64,000 bases of DNA from Lunularia cruciata (lineage: Eukaryota; Streptophyta; Marchantiopsida; Lunulariales; Lunulariaceae): assembly GCA_948567375.1 (NCBI GenBank), contig OX419762.1, positions 14,204,001-14,268,000 of the forward strand, read 5' to 3'. Shown here piece by piece: positions 47,249-60,639 of this stretch. The notes under the pieces were generated by a model. The model did not search any database and had not been told where the DNA came from. It saw nothing but the letters and a program-made list of their open reading frames with translations. Position 1 is the stretch's first letter. The number at the start of each line of letters is the position of its first letter. Both the position numbers and the translations under genes were made by a program.

Positions 47249-49530
47249 TTATCGCATCAGACCAAGCACAGCAGCTGCGATGATCAGAAAGGAGTAGACT
47301 GGATTAGCTGAAAGTACTGTGGCGGGGCTTGATGGACTCCCATTGTCTGGTGCACTTGCTGCCGGAGCCTCTGATATATCCAAAGTACGTATGTTAGCAA
47401 TTGCGTTAACAGGATCAACGTGAAGTACGCACACTTTCTAAGAGAAAAGACACAATGTGAAGAAATTGATGGTGTAAAATCATTAGAAATCACATACGGT
47501 TCGCAGAATTTCATTGTGCAAAATGAATTTAAGTATGGTTTAAACGATTGAATCTGAAGCAAGGGAACACACTGAAGAATAGGTCAAGATCATTTTCGTT
47601 ACCTGCTCCTCCTTCGGTGCCACCTCCCACTGAAAAGTTAAAATGATGCCAATTAGTACTTACTCACAAAATCGAGTAGACCGGAGATCTCGAATAAAAG
47701 AGTAGAGTATATCACACAGAACTCTGGTAAAATTCACATTGGGAGTTCAGAGGGGAATATATCTATATATGCTTGAAATTTTCATCACGGCGGTAAACCC
47801 GGAAAGGGAAGATCAGATATGGTACCCTGTAACTTTCCCTCAAAATATCCGGAGAAGAGAATTCATAAATGCATTCTCGTTGCCTTGTTTAGAATTGCAA
47901 TTGAAGACACCCAACCCACACAAGAGATTCCACTTCGAGATAGAATGAATTGAAAAGAAACACGCATGGCAAAAGACGTACGTGAGCACGCATTGATGTC
48001 GACGGGTACGTTGCAGTAAGTGGGGAGCTGGAGTGCAAGAGTGGTATTGAGACCCGCAGGAGTGCTCGTATCGCCCGTGAGAAGGCTGCACAGGCAGGTA
48101 GGTGCAGTTGCTACAACACTGCCCAAAGCGGTGCAGCACTCCGCTGTGGGAGGACTTGTTTGCCCAAGGACATAAGGCAAACAATCGGCAAGTTCAGCGA
48201 TCTTCCCACTGCAGTCAGCAGCTGGAGGTGGAGGTACAGCAGATGGTGCCTTGCTGGGGCTGACAGTGGGTGCTGCACACGTTTTCACACTCAGTATTAC
48301 ATTCACAGGTAGCTACCTCACCGCGAAGTAAACATGATACAACATTGAAAGCAGGTGGATGGTTGGCGCACTCACCAAGAGACGGAACAGAAGTAGGTGT
48401 TCCAGTTGGAGGAGCTGCATACATATCAAGCATTGTTCGATTAGAACACCTAAGACATGCTAACAAAGAAGATTATTCAACTATACAACCGGAAAGGAAG
48501 ATTAATATAAATTAGAAACCAGTTGGATCGCTGGCGCACTCACCAACAGAAGGCATGGAAGAAGGTCCTTGAGTTGGAGGGACTGCATAATCGTCAGGTA
48601 CTGCGCGTCATTAGAACCCGGAATAGGAGCAAACTAACAGAAATTACACTTACCTGATACTAGTCATTGAAATAGTGAGTTAAACATGGGATTGACAGAA
48701 AGTCATTTGCACTGGTGGTATACAGGTTAGGGTGGCAAATTAGCGGGAGATTTACAACCACCAAAGACAAATCGGAAGCACGACCCAAACAAGTCGAATT
48801 GTCCACATAAAGAAAATGTTACGCAACCGGACAAAGACAGGAATGAGGATTACCAGGGGAGGAAGGAACTGGTGCGACAACTGGAGCTGTTGATGGAGCG
48901 GTGGGAGCTGGGGTACCTGCAAAACGAACGCGATATTTCACGACGAGACAACAAGTTAGCTGTTTCACCAGGATATGAGCGTGTGCAACAATGTCAACAA
49001 TGCAGTGCTACTTCTGAGCGGACGAGCAGCACAGTTAAAAGTGGAAGCGTGTGCATCGCGTAGAACAGCCTAATCCCCGTTTCGCTTGCAACCGTGGAAA
49101 ATTCAAATTCGGTATCCTTCCGGGCACATTTCCACTCGTGAGTTTGAGAATGATTGAAGTGTGCACTAAGAAAATGAAGGAACTTACCGCCACATTCAGC
49201 AGGGTCTGCGGAAACTTTGCATGCTCCAGGGAGCTCAAGAGCACGGGTCACATTGATCCCAAGAGAAGCGCTGCTATTAGCATTGTCTGGAGAAATAAAC
49301 TGGCACAGGCAGGCAGGGCTGCTATTCTTTACGTTTACTAGTCCCGAACAACATTCGGCCGAAATGTTGGGGGAATCGTTCGTGACAAAATCAAGACAAG
49401 GGAGCAGGTCAGTCAATGAATCAGTGCAGTCCAACTCTGGAGCTGGCGCAGGCGATTGTCCCAATCCTGAGGGCAGTACACACAGAACTGCGAGAACCAG
49501 AACCAGTGACATTTCTGAAGCTCTCGACAT
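47249..49530 (-). CDS. GPI-anchored non-specific lipid-transfer protein with two eight-cysteine domains
   Basis: Seven exons with GT-AG introns and matching phases: 49530-49188, 48916-48854, 48582-48544, 48414-48376, 48272-47982, 47629-47603 and 47370-47249. They total 924 nt, 307 residues. Residues 1-24 are a signal peptide (cleavage near GLG|Q). Domain 1 has Cys 35, 45, 60, 61, 74, 76, 104, 113; domain 2 has Cys 182, 192, 207, 208, 221, 223, 248, 257. Both are full 8CM patterns (C-Cn-CC-CxC-C-C). A Pro/Ser/Thr-rich linker is encoded by the small exons. The C-terminus is hydrophobic (FLIIAAAVLGLM), as in GPI-anchored LTPs. It is likely an extracellular, membrane-tethered lipid carrier for cuticle or wall lipids (inferred). 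Usual family members have one domain. The 39-nt exons 3 and 4 are duplicates. A second Met at residue 7 is an alternative start. Confidence 0.85.
48376..48582 (-). repeat. Duplicated 39-nt exon with its intron borders
   Basis: Exons 48582-48544 and 48414-48376 encode similar Pro-rich 13-residue linkers (PPTQGPSSMPSV and PPTGTPTSVPSL cores). Both are followed by near-identical intron starts (gtgagtgcgcca) and preceded by matching atgcag acceptors, so an exon with its flanks was duplicated. Confidence 0.85.
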
Positions 49531-52500
49531 GACTCTCAGTTCCAGCTTCTAACTCTCCCGACGTCTGCACTGATCAACTAGATCAGATAGAGAATGTGTG
49601 ATCTGCCGTCTTCAAGTTCCACTTGTGATGCTCTCAAACCTACCCACAGCTCTGTGCACTAAAAGCGAATGCAGAGGAAGGAATGTGCTTCGAGACCAGG
49701 GGTGAGAATAGTCTGATGATCCTGCGTTCGAGTCCTTAATTCAAAGGATGAGAAGACAGGACGGAATTCAAATTGCGGACGCAGAGGAATAGAGAACTAA
49801 TGATGATCCTCTAGTGGTGTAATGATCCAAACGGACTGGGAGGAGAGTGATTACAATCGAGTTGTGGATGTCAGCAAAGCTACTTTAGCTACCTGCAGCT
49901 ACCCCCTCACTTTCTTCTGAGCCTCCAACCAGAATCCTCACTGAGGCCGTAGGCAGACAGCCAAGCACCATTTGAAGAATGTAAGATTGTCTTAAATATT
50001 GTACAGCCTGCAATCTCTACGTCAACCACTCACGGACAAACCGCCCCTCCGTTTCCATGCCTTCATGGGAACCGTAATGAACAACCACCACCAGCTCCGC
50101 CAGCAGCCCAGCTCAGCGTCTCCCTCGCTGAGCTGACCAGGAGAAAATGTCGGAGGTCCAAATTCTCAAAATCCCATCTCCCTCCATTTGCCAAAGTGGA
50201 TAATGTATTATTGGAATGGCCCTTCAAGCGATCCTAGCCCTGGCCATAGTACAAGTAACTTGCTCTAATAATGCGTAAAGTGAGATAGGATAGCCCTTTC
50301 TATCGACTGTGTCCGCCATTCTTCTAGCAATTCGCTTTCCTTAGCTCTGATATGACATGATGTTTTTCTGTCTCGGTACTCATGGATGGAACTCACCTCC
50401 ACCTTCAACTACTTCATCCCACATTTAAGGCAGATCAATTATGCCTTCAAGGCACCTCGAGATCACCACTCCCATTGACTGCACCTTTTGTCCGTTTAAT
50501 ATTCCACGCGTAATTAGCCGTTAGATCCTTCGGTCTCACGTCACGAATTGGGTACTGTCTCCCAATTGATTGACCAGTACTCCTGTGGAGATATAACTCA
50601 GCCCTCTATGAGCAAACTTATAAAATCTGTAGATGAATAACATGAAGGTGCCATACTCTCCATTGAAGATCAAACGTATCTAGAACAAGTCTTGAAAGCC
50701 TTGGATTAAACGTTCGGATACCCCTCAAGGCTTTGCAGTTCGAACCAGGCCTTGATTGCACATGGAGCTAGCTAGCCCTGTCATGGTTCTATCCTACAAC
50801 GCAACGGTATGATTACATGCTCTATCTATCTTTCAAAGCTTGGAGTGATGAAGTTCTGCGAGATCACCGCCACACCTATAGCTTCAGGATAGAAATTCTA
50901 TTTTTGCAAAGTACAACACCTGCGTTATCCCAGAGTGTGAAAACTCATTAGATTACCGGTCCAAGATATGTGTTAATGGCTAACAAAACACAAGACAGAA
51001 GTTTGTTTTGTTTCTGGGTAATAGAAACAAAGGACATAAGCTAAAAACGGGCTTCCCGTGCGTGACGAATTTAATCTGTCGCATGGAGATGTGTAGAATG
51101 GAAGCAGTAAGTTTTCTGCCAGACTCTATCCCCTAAAATACCGTTCTACTAGAATCAGTCAATTTCTCTCCGCTGTTACGTAACCATTGTGTTTGAATGG
51201 CCCCTCTGCTTTCACCCTTGAACTCTGGTGGGACAAAACATGAAACGTTTTGTCAAACAACAGACATCTGTTCTGCACTTGCAGTTTCAGTTTCTAAGAA
51301 TGGAATTCATCTTCCGAATTGGAAAGTAAGCCCTACAGCAGAAGGCATGCAGATGTTTTTACCGACTTGTCGGAAACCCCGTGCCATGCACATGTTGGCC
51401 TACAGTATCACGTGAATTTCAACTCCTTGTGCAATGCTTCGTCATTTTGTGCCAGCTGCCTACCACACTGTTTATTTCTTCCCTGAATACCGTGGTGAAA
51501 ATTAGAGCAAGTTTGTCTACAACATATATCATCTGACAAATAATCTAATAAACTTCCAGTTCAGTAACTAGTTTTCTTTAATCGTCCCTATCCATCCGCC
51601 CACAAGCATGCTAGTGATAACTGGACCTCCAAGGCAATTATCCAGGTAAGAAGGAATGCATGACCTATGTCTTTATGCAAATCAAGATCGGATCCAGGTT
51701 GCTTCTTAACTTTAATAAATGCCGTTCGGTTCATTGCAGATATATCGTCAGTATGTTTAACAACCGAAATATACATGGAAGATGAATTTAAATGGCGTAT
51801 TTGATTCAACTTATCAATGACCACAAAAATGTTAATATCAAGGACCACACCCAATACCATTACGCTCGTAAGCATTATTGAAACGATATCGAAAAGGTGT
51901 CAATATTTCTTTCACTTGGTTCCGAACAATGTTCACCATTGTCAACATCAAACATGTTTCTGGCTTAAAAACGCTATCCCAAAATGCACACTTGACAGTT
52001 CCTTCCTCACACCCCCATCTCCTTCTTGAAGAAGACCTGTTTCACATGAACAGCAGGTTAAGCTTCCAGGTTGTCAGGTTATGGGTCCCAACTATCTTGT
52101 TGTCACATGATAAGAATTGCAGCAGTTGCTCCGTATTTCCTTTGTCATCAGTTATCGTGGGCCATATGGGCCATATGTCGTCTTTCTAACATGTCTAGAC
52201 ATATTAGGGTTTTCAGATTCTGCGTTTCAGAGGTATCGTAGAGATCCGAGAAAACTTTTATGGATATCAACAAAAAGTTCACAAAAGTTTATGGTACGCT
52301 ACCCATAGCCGCAAATATTTACAGCAATGGAGTGTTCCGCGTATCACCGTAAACTTGAATGCACCGTAATGTTACATTGATGATGAGATTTAAAATTTCA
52401 AACCCCGTGCACCTTCGAAGCTACGCATTCCCCCGGTTCAGAGTTGAGGGACATTTGACCATTGAGAGACACACTCGTATTTTTAGATCATTAGCAAGTT

Positions 52501-53400
52501 CGACCAGTTCAAAGACATTCGAGATCATTAGCACATTACTTTTGTGTCTGTTCGCCAACACACTAGAATTCAGTTTCTTCCAAACACACACGAGAAACTT
52601 TGTTTCTATTGAAGCAAGGACGTGACACACAAGAAATTTAGATATCAGTAGTATTGGATTCTAGTGAGAGGGCGAGTTAACATTGAGTATTTAGCACTAG
52701 AGCTAGGAGTGAGAGTATTTGCCATCGAGAGTATTGTATCTGAATTTCCTCTCTAGCACAAAGCTTCGAGTAGCACCTTCCCCTCCGAGTAGCACATTTA
52801 CTAAGCTTAGTATCACATTTTTAGTCGGAACACACTTTTGTTCGAGACCGATTTCATTACACTACCATACAAAGTGAAGAAGGCGGCAGCGTATGAAAAA
52901 TGAAGGATGGGAAGACCCTATCAAGCCATACAAGGGAGAGACAAAAAGGTAACATGTGGCTAAGCCCCAACAGAGTCTATATAAGAAATCTGCCCTACCA
53001 CACCTAAGATATCCGAGCTATGCAAGTACCATACAAAGAGAATTGCCTCGAGCAACCCCGGAGCACCCACCTTAGCGAAGAAAGGTTACACCAGATAGTG
53101 TGAAAGGTTTACAATGTTGTGTACCAGCGCCTACACTTTGATTAAAAAAGAAATAGCAAAATATAACAAATTCATTCTGAATAATGACGTCGAGTTGATT
53201 TGGTGGATAATAACTGGGAGTAGTGGAATGACGAGTGGAGAAACAATGAATATGAACAACCCTTGTATTATTTAACAAGGTGGTAGAACTTTGTTGCCAA
53301 AGCATGGTATTGACAAGAAAGGATTCAATGTGATTGAAATACTGCATTTGTATTGAAATTTTACAAAGGATTATAACCAAATGCCTTTAGACAACTAACA
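49531..53400. other. No recognised gene; includes 5' flank of lipid-transfer gene
   Basis: The first few hundred bases should hold the promoter and 5' leader of the minus-strand LTP gene, but I see no clear TATA element. Elsewhere short frames on both strands (51197-51415, 51875-51588, 51878-52189, 52359-52625) have no recognised motif. Confidence 0.45.
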
Positions 53401-54168
53401 AGAATGGACATTATTTCTTTAATACCATGGTTGGTTTAATCAAAGACCATTATATTTCATGATGCATCATGAAGGAACCAAAGCACAATTTGGATACAAG
53501 TTGCACTAGCTCTTGATAGGTTGGGGCATCGCGAGCAAGTGTTGGTATAGGTTTGAATATATCAGGTAATCTACTATGAAATTTACTCAATGAATTATGA
53601 CAGAAATAACGAATATCATGGGTAAAATCAAGAGGCCCAATCAAGAGGAAAGAATTTGAAGATCCTCTATGTTCACAAAGAACGGGTTTCTTGGATGTGT
53701 GGGTTTAGTGGTTTGTATGTTCTTTTCTATAGCTCAAAAACCAAATATTGATAAGGAAATTTATTTAAGTAGAAAAGGATAATACTCTTTCAATGGTCAA
53801 CTTGTGTGTAACAACCAAAACAGGATTATTCAGTTTGCAAGAGATAAGAATATTGCTTTTTTATATTATTATTTTTGGTTGAGATAAGAATATTGCTTTG
53901 TTCAAATAATATCTTTAAGGTGAACCTCTTGCAATAACATAATAATAATTGTCTATTGACTGAAACCACGTATGTTTGGATCTTGCCATGACATGGCATG
54001 TTTGAGAAAATCTCCTATTTGGCATGAGTCAAACACAAGTGGAGAGTTTAGTTGTTCAATAAGTAGCAATACCTTTGAGGAGATTCGGATTATGTTCCAA
54101 TGAGTCACTTTGTCCACTCTTGCACAAAGGTGCACTCTCAACATAAACAAGATTTCAACCAATGTTTT

Positions 54169-54260
54169 GCAAAAGCTAGAGTGCTAAACGCACACTATAT
54201 TATGGTGTTAAAGTGCAAAAGCTAGAGTGCTAAACGCACACTATATTATGGTGTTAAAGT
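54169..54260. repeat. Perfect 46-bp tandem duplication
   Basis: 54169-54214 and 54215-54260 are identical, each starting gcaaaagctagagtgc and ending ggtgttaaagt. Confidence 0.95.
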
Positions 54261-55132
54261 CAAGATAGAATTCTTTGAAAGAATTGAGGTTTCAATTCAA
54301 TGACCATAGTAATAATGCAATGGTGTTAAAATGGCTGATTGTATGTATTATTCTACATGATTTTGTATTAACAAAACTGATTATTTTGTACAAGAAGATA
54401 TAGAAATTGTTGAAAAAATAGAAAGTGATTTGGATCAAGGAGTTGAGTACCAAGGAGAAAATTGGGAACAAACTAGATTTATGCACTGCAAAATTGTCTA
54501 GCATATATGCTTGGAAGGCAATGAAAATGTTATGTATTTCATGCTCCAAAGATATACTCCAAAATGGAATTTTTATTTGAACAAGATATATAAATGTATA
54601 TTGGAAATATATTGAATTTAATATACATATATTTTTGCTATATAGATACATATATTACTTTAGAAAAGTCCAAGATGATTCTAGTTCTAGTAAACTAGTT
54701 TGGATACAAATAAACTAAACTAGTGCAGACAATTCTATTATAGTAAACAAGTTATTATTGTAAATAAATTTAGTTAACAAGTTTGAATTTGAAGTAGTTT
54801 TGGAGATTTATTTAAAAGGCACCTCAAACCAAGACGTCTCTTGGGAAAATTCCCTTGGGAGAAATGTTATTTTGAAGAAAGTTTTGATCACTTCACTTCA
54901 AAGAGTGTTTTGAAAGAAGTATTTGCTAAGAATATAATTTATTAAAAAATTCAAACAAAGAGAAATGATCAAGGAAGGTTAAAAGAGATGATGGAGATAA
55001 AGTTTAACTAGCGATAATTTTCATTAAGTTTAGAGATTGAGGATAATATTAGTTTAGAGTGTTGGAATAGAGAAAAGCAAGAAGAGAGAAAATGAAGTAT
55101 GAGGTCCAGATTTTTGAGAGCTTGGATAATGT

Positions 55133-55195
55133 TTGAGAGAGTTTTGGGATGTTGAGAGAGAGTTTTGGATGTTGAGAGAGAGTTTTGGATGTTGA
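55133..55195. repeat. Three tandem copies of a 21-bp unit
   Basis: The unit ttgagagagagttttggatg occurs three times in a row with minor changes in the first copy. Confidence 0.9.
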
Positions 55196-56638
55196 TGGGT
55201 GCAAAAGGCCAACAAGGCAAAATTCAAAAAGGGAAATTTTGGGAGGGTTTAGGGGAGTACAAAAAGTTTAAACTTGCATGTTCAAGAGGGGAGTGGAAGA
55301 ACAAGAATTTTCATACAGTGTTTTAAAACCAGTTTGAAGTTGCATGTTTGTTGCCAATTTGTTGCATGGGTTTAGTACTCATTGCTTGGGTTTAGTGTGA
55401 GAATTATTGAGAGTGTATTGAGAATTGGCTGTTAGGTAGAAACATCAAGGATAGGTAAGCAGGTTCCAAAGAGAGTGTAGGAGATAGTAAAGATACCATT
55501 GGGATCAAGCACCTATAAAAAGGAAAGGAAAGAGAACTCATGTGACCAGGTTTTTTTCACAAAAAGATGATAGGGGTTTTATTCATCAAACATGTCAAGC
55601 ATTGCCTCTTAGAGCACCAAGATTTTTTGTCATCACACCTCTCAAGCATTGCTTCCTAAATTTGGAGGCCAAAATGGATACATTCAAAAGAACTATTGAG
55701 CATGAACAAATTGGTGAAACAAGAAAAGGGTCATGGTCTATAAGGTTTCATACTCTCATTGATCAGATGCCACATATAAAATGGTGTTAGATGGATAGGG
55801 ATCAGATTTGAAGTGCAATAGAGCAGATTTAGGAATTTGATTTGGATTTCCTTGGATTGAAGATTGCTCTCGGTTTGGAGTATCTCAAGCCTCATAAGAG
55901 TAATGTTCTTGATATAAAATCATTGTTAGCAAAGTCAAGACTTAGTAGGGTAGAATTTTCAAATTTTCTACACAAATCTTGCACAAACCACACTTGCAAA
56001 CCTGCTACAAAAGCACAAAGCATATTAGAATTGCACTTGAACCACCCAAACCTCTTGCATGGTTTGCACAGCAATGGATTAAATGGGTCTTGTTTTGGGT
56101 GGGACTTGTGTATGATATTTGATGGTTTGATAATTTTTATGCAAGAATACTTGTGCATTGAATTAATCAATACATGGAACCAAGATACCCACATTGGAAG
56201 AGTGAGATGGAGAGAGATGGTATTCAACATACATATGATTTGAGAAGCTTTGTGTTTGCCTTGGGAAAGCATTCCAAGAAGGAAAGTAGTACCATAAAGT
56301 ATGGTTGGAGATTGGTTTACAATAAGAGATAATACAAAAAAGAGATATCTAGCTTAACCATGTGCATATCCTACATTTTGTCTTTTCTTCCAATTATTGT
56401 GTTCACTCTTCATTCCTTCTTGATGTCCTAGAGTTGTATACAAGAACATATTCTTATAGTGAAGAGTAAGATTTCAAGATCTACTCTACTTTTTCATGAT
56501 TGTGTAGAGCTCATTTACTTGTTTTTGAAGCTAAGTTTGTTGTAGCACAAAGGCAGCTTGACCATGCAAATGGTAGACAATTTTGTGGTATCCATGTAGG
56601 ATGGATCCCTATTCATTGGTTCATGGAGAGAGGATTAG

Positions 56639-57036
56639 TGTAATACCAAGAGCTAGCCATATGATCTAGATGTGAAATTTGGTTTGGTAACATCTGGAAT
56701 GAAGTTATACACGATGGAACAAATGGGTTTTGATAGATCCACGTGATTCTAAGATTCCTACAAGCAGATTCTCTAAAAGATTCCCTCCAATCAAAGCCTA
56801 TTTGACCAACAAGATGGGACCATAATCTACATGTCACCCATTCAAGCAAATAATCTAAAGGTGGAGCTTGTTGACAAGTCACCTATCCATATACCTAATC
56901 CTATGGTGGAGCTTCCTTGGAGAATATCCTCTTTGGCTAGATAATAAAGAGAAGGTGCTCCCTTGGGGCACCAAAGTTTGAGTGTGAAATGTATGTTTTC
57001 TCTTCTATGTTTCTCTCTTATCCTTGGAATATTATA
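56639..57036 (+). repeat. L1 LTR, internally deleted, opposite orientation to other L1 copies
   Basis: Begins TGTAATACCAAGAGC and ends ttggaatattatA (decayed GGAGTATTACA). It is only 398 bp because the middle is missing. It replaces the start of the chromovirus 5' LTR that follows at 57037. Confidence 0.75.
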
Positions 57037-57306
57037 GCACCCAAGTAAGTAGCTTCTAGAAGCTTCCAACTAGCTTAGCTTGCAAGCCAAGTAGGCGGCT
57101 TCTTGAGAAGCTTCTTGGTTAACTTGGATTGTACTCCAAGAAAGTAGTTCAAGGAAACTTCTTGAGAAACTTTTCAAGAGCCTTGTATGCTCACTGTAAA
57201 TACCAAGGCCAAAGCTCATGCTAGGCATTCAAAGTTTCCTCACATTCAAGTGTCCCGATGTGATCTTCCATTCTCTTATTTCTCTCCTTGGTCTTTGTCT
57301 TTTACA
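57037..57306 (+). repeat. L2 5' LTR, left part lost
   Basis: Matches the right two thirds of 62787-63176 and ends TTTTACA. The left part is replaced by the L1 copy ending at 57036. Confidence 0.8.
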
Positions 57307-57307
57307 T

Positions 57308-57318
57308 TGGTATCAAAG
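57308..57318 (+). other. Primer-binding site (initiator tRNA-Met type)
   Basis: TGGTATCAAAG lies two bases after the LTR end, close to the usual TGGTATCAGAG. It confirms the 5' LTR and plus orientation. Confidence 0.8.
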
Positions 57319-57559
57319 TAAGAATAAGGTGGATGGAATTTATGGACCACCAAATCCATTTCTGCCAAACCATTGGGATTTTTGCATCCAAGTAATAACC
57401 ACACATTGTTTCACACAATTCATCATCTCATGCTTTGGGTAGGATTTTTTGCATGCAATCATCTTGTCTAAGGAACCCTTGATTCTTCCAATTGTAACTT
57501 ATGGAGAATAGTGGACATGTTGCATCTATGTGTTAATAAATTAGATAATTGAGAGTAGT

Positions 57560-58430
57560 GGGATAGAGTAGTAGCCATGGCGGAAATACTCAATGTTATC
57601 ACTGCTATATAGCAACAAATTGAGCACCTTACTTGATTGTTGGATGAACAAGACCATCAACAACAAGAACAAGTAGAGAGAGCATTAGCTCAAGATGGAG
57701 AAGATTGACTCAAATGTCCAAAATCCAAGGTGTTTGAAGGCAAGAATCTCTTAGGCATAGTGGAGGATTTTGTATTTGATTGCAAATATTACTTTAAAGC
57801 TACCAATCTTCAAGATGAATAGAAATAGATTCTCTTGACTTCTAACCAATTGGATGGTGTGGCAAAACTTTGGTGGCAATTCTGAGTGGAGCAAGGTGAA
57901 CAAATTTTTTTTGGACCAATCTTGATATGGGTAAAATTCAAGAATGCAATACTTGGTCAATTTCAAGCTATAAATGCTACACAAGCTGCAAAAGTTAAGT
58001 TGGCGGAGTTGAAATAAATTTGCTCAATAAGGAGTTACATCACTCAATTCCAAAACATCATCATGCAAATTCTAGATAGATAAGAAGGTGAAGCTCTGGA
58101 TCGATTCATGAGAGGCTTGAAGTCGTGAACCATATTGGAGGTGACCATGTAGGAGGCACAAAATGTGGAAGAAGCCATGCAATTTGCTGAGCACTTTGAT
58201 TTCTTGGTTGCAATAACTTGGTTTTGACCTCAACCTAGACAAAACCTACCAATACACTATACACGCATGGACGAATTGGCACCAATAGAGATTGATACTC
58301 TCCAATGTAAACCAATTGGTATAGCAAATAGAGAAAGATAATGACAAAATGGTAGTTGTTTTTATTGCCACCAAGTAGGACATCGTATAGTTGAATGTCC
58401 ATTTAGGAATGGGTGACCTCAACAAGTTGC
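57560..58430 (+). pseudogene. Chromovirus gag remnant with zinc knuckle
   Basis: Read through stops: a capsid-like region (KVFEGKNL near 57730, then AKLWWQF near 57870 and a RSYITQFQN block near 58040) followed by a zinc knuckle C-X2-C-X4-H-X4-C at 58357-58398 (CFYCHQVGHRIVEC). At least six in-frame stops are present. Gag would package the RNA in an intact element. Confidence 0.8.
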
Positions 58431-58639
58431 CTAGATGGAGTTTATGGAGCACATTGATAAGAGAAACGGAAAATCCCACTAGGAGATTTTGAGCCGCATG
58501 TTGGGAACTTGATCAATTCCAATGGGATTGAAGGCTTGACATATGCAAGTTTGCATCACTTGCAAGGTATGATATCTGATCAAGGTTGTAGGATTTTGGA
58601 AATTTAGAGAATTGCATGTCCATGCAATTACCAGAGGAA

Positions 58640-58860
58640 TTACATATTCCTATCAAGCTAGTGATTAGAAGTACATTAATGATAGCGGATGGTAGAAAGA
58701 GTTATGTATTCAATACCTCATAGTCTTTTACATTGTGGATTGGAAAGAAGTGTTTGGAGTGTACAAGGTTACTAGTGACACCTCTACACTATGATATCAT
58801 TTTAGGTTTGCCTTTGTTTGAATGTCATAAGATTCAATTTGATTGGAACCGATGAAAAAT
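58640..58860 (+). pseudogene. Chromovirus aspartic protease remnant
   Basis: The C-terminal half of a retropepsin-like domain is readable: ADGRKSYVF near 58690 and DIILGLPLFECHKIQFDWN near 58790-58850 (compare the family's ILGxPWL). The DTG-type active-site segment is not clearly preserved. Confidence 0.65.
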
Positions 58861-59199
58861 TCAAGTACAACACCAATGTAGGAATTTCCGATTAGGTTGT
58901 TTGGTACCTTTGAGTAAGACACTTAAGAATAGTCAATCCAAGATAGGACATTTGTTAGGAAAGGTATCATGGAGCAAGCTTTGAAGATTGATAAGTCTCT
59001 ACACATGGAGTTTGTCAATGAAGCAGCCATAGAATATGCTTTGAAGGATGATGAGTCCCTATATGGGAAGTTTGTAAGTGAAGCAATCATAGAGTAAGCT
59101 TTGGAGGAAGATAAGTCTATTTTTGTGAAGTGGATCAAGTAGATTGCACAAGGGAAATCAAAGGAGAGGCAAGAGCCTCATCAAGCAATGGTTGATCAA

Positions 59200-60420
59200 A
59201 TAGTTCAAGAGTTTGCATATGTATTTCCGGATGATCTTATTGTGGTATGGGTTTCAAGATTGAGTTATTTCCAAGGAGTACTTAAGTGAGTAGACCAATC
59301 TATTGGCTCTCACCAAAGGAGTTGGAGGAGTTACAAACAAAACTTATGGAGTTGTTGGGTAAGGATTTCATATGATATAGTACATCTCCTTGGGGAGCAC
59401 TAGTCATATTCATTCCAAAGAAGGATGGAAATACTTTTCTTTTGTATTGACTATTGTGAGCTCAATAACCAAATAGTGAAGAATGCATATTCCTTGCCTC
59501 TAATTGATGACTTGCTTGATCAATTGAGCAGAGCCCAATACTTCTCTAAGTTGGATCTTTGCAAAAACTATTGGCAAATCCCCATTGATAGGGGGATGTG
59601 CAAAAGACTACCTTTTGCACAAGGTATGGGCATTTTGAATGGAGAGTTCTACCTTTTGGGCTCACTAATGCTCTAGCAGTCTTTATGGATCAAATGCATT
59701 GGATGTTCGATGGACTATTGGATTGATAAGTGGTGGTGTTCTTGGATGATATCTTAATCCATAGCAAAGGATTAAACAAGAGGTAGAACATGTGAATCAT
59801 GCACAAGATGTCCTAAGATGACTAGGGCATTGGAAATTTTACTAAAAAAAAGTCAAAGTGTGCCATTTGGCAAAAGGAAGTTATTTTCTTGGGTCACAAG
59901 ATCTTATTGGAGTGGATCAAGAGGAAGAGGAAAAAATCAAGGCAATTAATGATTGGCCTACTCCAAAGGATGCTATAGAAGTATGTTCATTTAATGGATT
60001 GGCCAGGTTTTACCTACGATTCATCCAATATTATGCCCATGCGATTGCACCATTGATTGATTTCTTGGAGAAGAACTTAAGCTTTCAATGGACCACCAAA
60101 CAAAAAGAAACGTTCCATAAGCTGAAACATATGGTGTCTTTAAGACCCATTCTTCAACTATATGATACTCAACTACCTTGTGTGGTTGATTTTCATGCTT
60201 CTAACTTTGCAATTGGAGTTGTGTTGCAATAGGAATTCCTAGATGGATTTCATCCTATTGCTTTTGTATCTCCTTTACTAAATATAGCTAAAAGGAATTA
60301 TTGTGCTCAAGATCAAGAACAATTATCAATATACCACCAAGATATGGAGGCACTATCTCTTGGGGAAATAATTGATCATGCATACTAATCATAAACCATT
60401 GTTGTAGACAATACACTTGG
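59200..60420 (+). pseudogene. Chromovirus reverse transcriptase and RNase H remnant
   Basis: RT motifs on the plus strand: RPIYWLSPKELEEL near 59295, FIPKKDG near 59410, LDLCKNYWQIPID near 59550-59590 and the catalytic box FLDDILIHSK near 59740. RNase H follows (VVDFHASNFAIGVVLQ near 60185-60230, then DMEALSLGE near 60340). Stops and frameshifts lie between the blocks. Confidence 0.85.
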
Positions 60421-60639
60421 AACACATAAGTCAACATCATTGATGGGAGTAGCAACTCCAATTTTTTGACATCAAACTCAAGTAAAAACTAGGTTGGTTC
60501 TATGTCATTGCTAATGCCCTATCACAATGGCCTGATCTAAAGTCTCTCCCTCTCATCACGGTAGCCATGACAACGGTGCCAATTGAACCCAAGATCCAAA
60601 ACAAGTTTAGATCAACTCTTCAATAAGATCCTTTCTTCT

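Larger units (their letters stand above)
53401..56638. other. No recognised gene; AT-rich DNA with small tandem repeats
   Basis: The longest frame is plus 55842-56243 (133 residues), with no family motif, no partner exon and a composition like its surroundings; I do not call it a gene. Confidence 0.45.

Noticed and set aside
54169-55195. CRISPR-like or other regular repeat array
   Set aside because: One two-copy and one three-copy direct repeat without unique spacers, in a plant nuclear context.
55842-56243. 133-residue plus-strand open frame
   Set aside because: No recognised motif, no neighbouring exon, AT-rich composition like the surrounding DNA, and an overlapping minus-strand frame of similar length.
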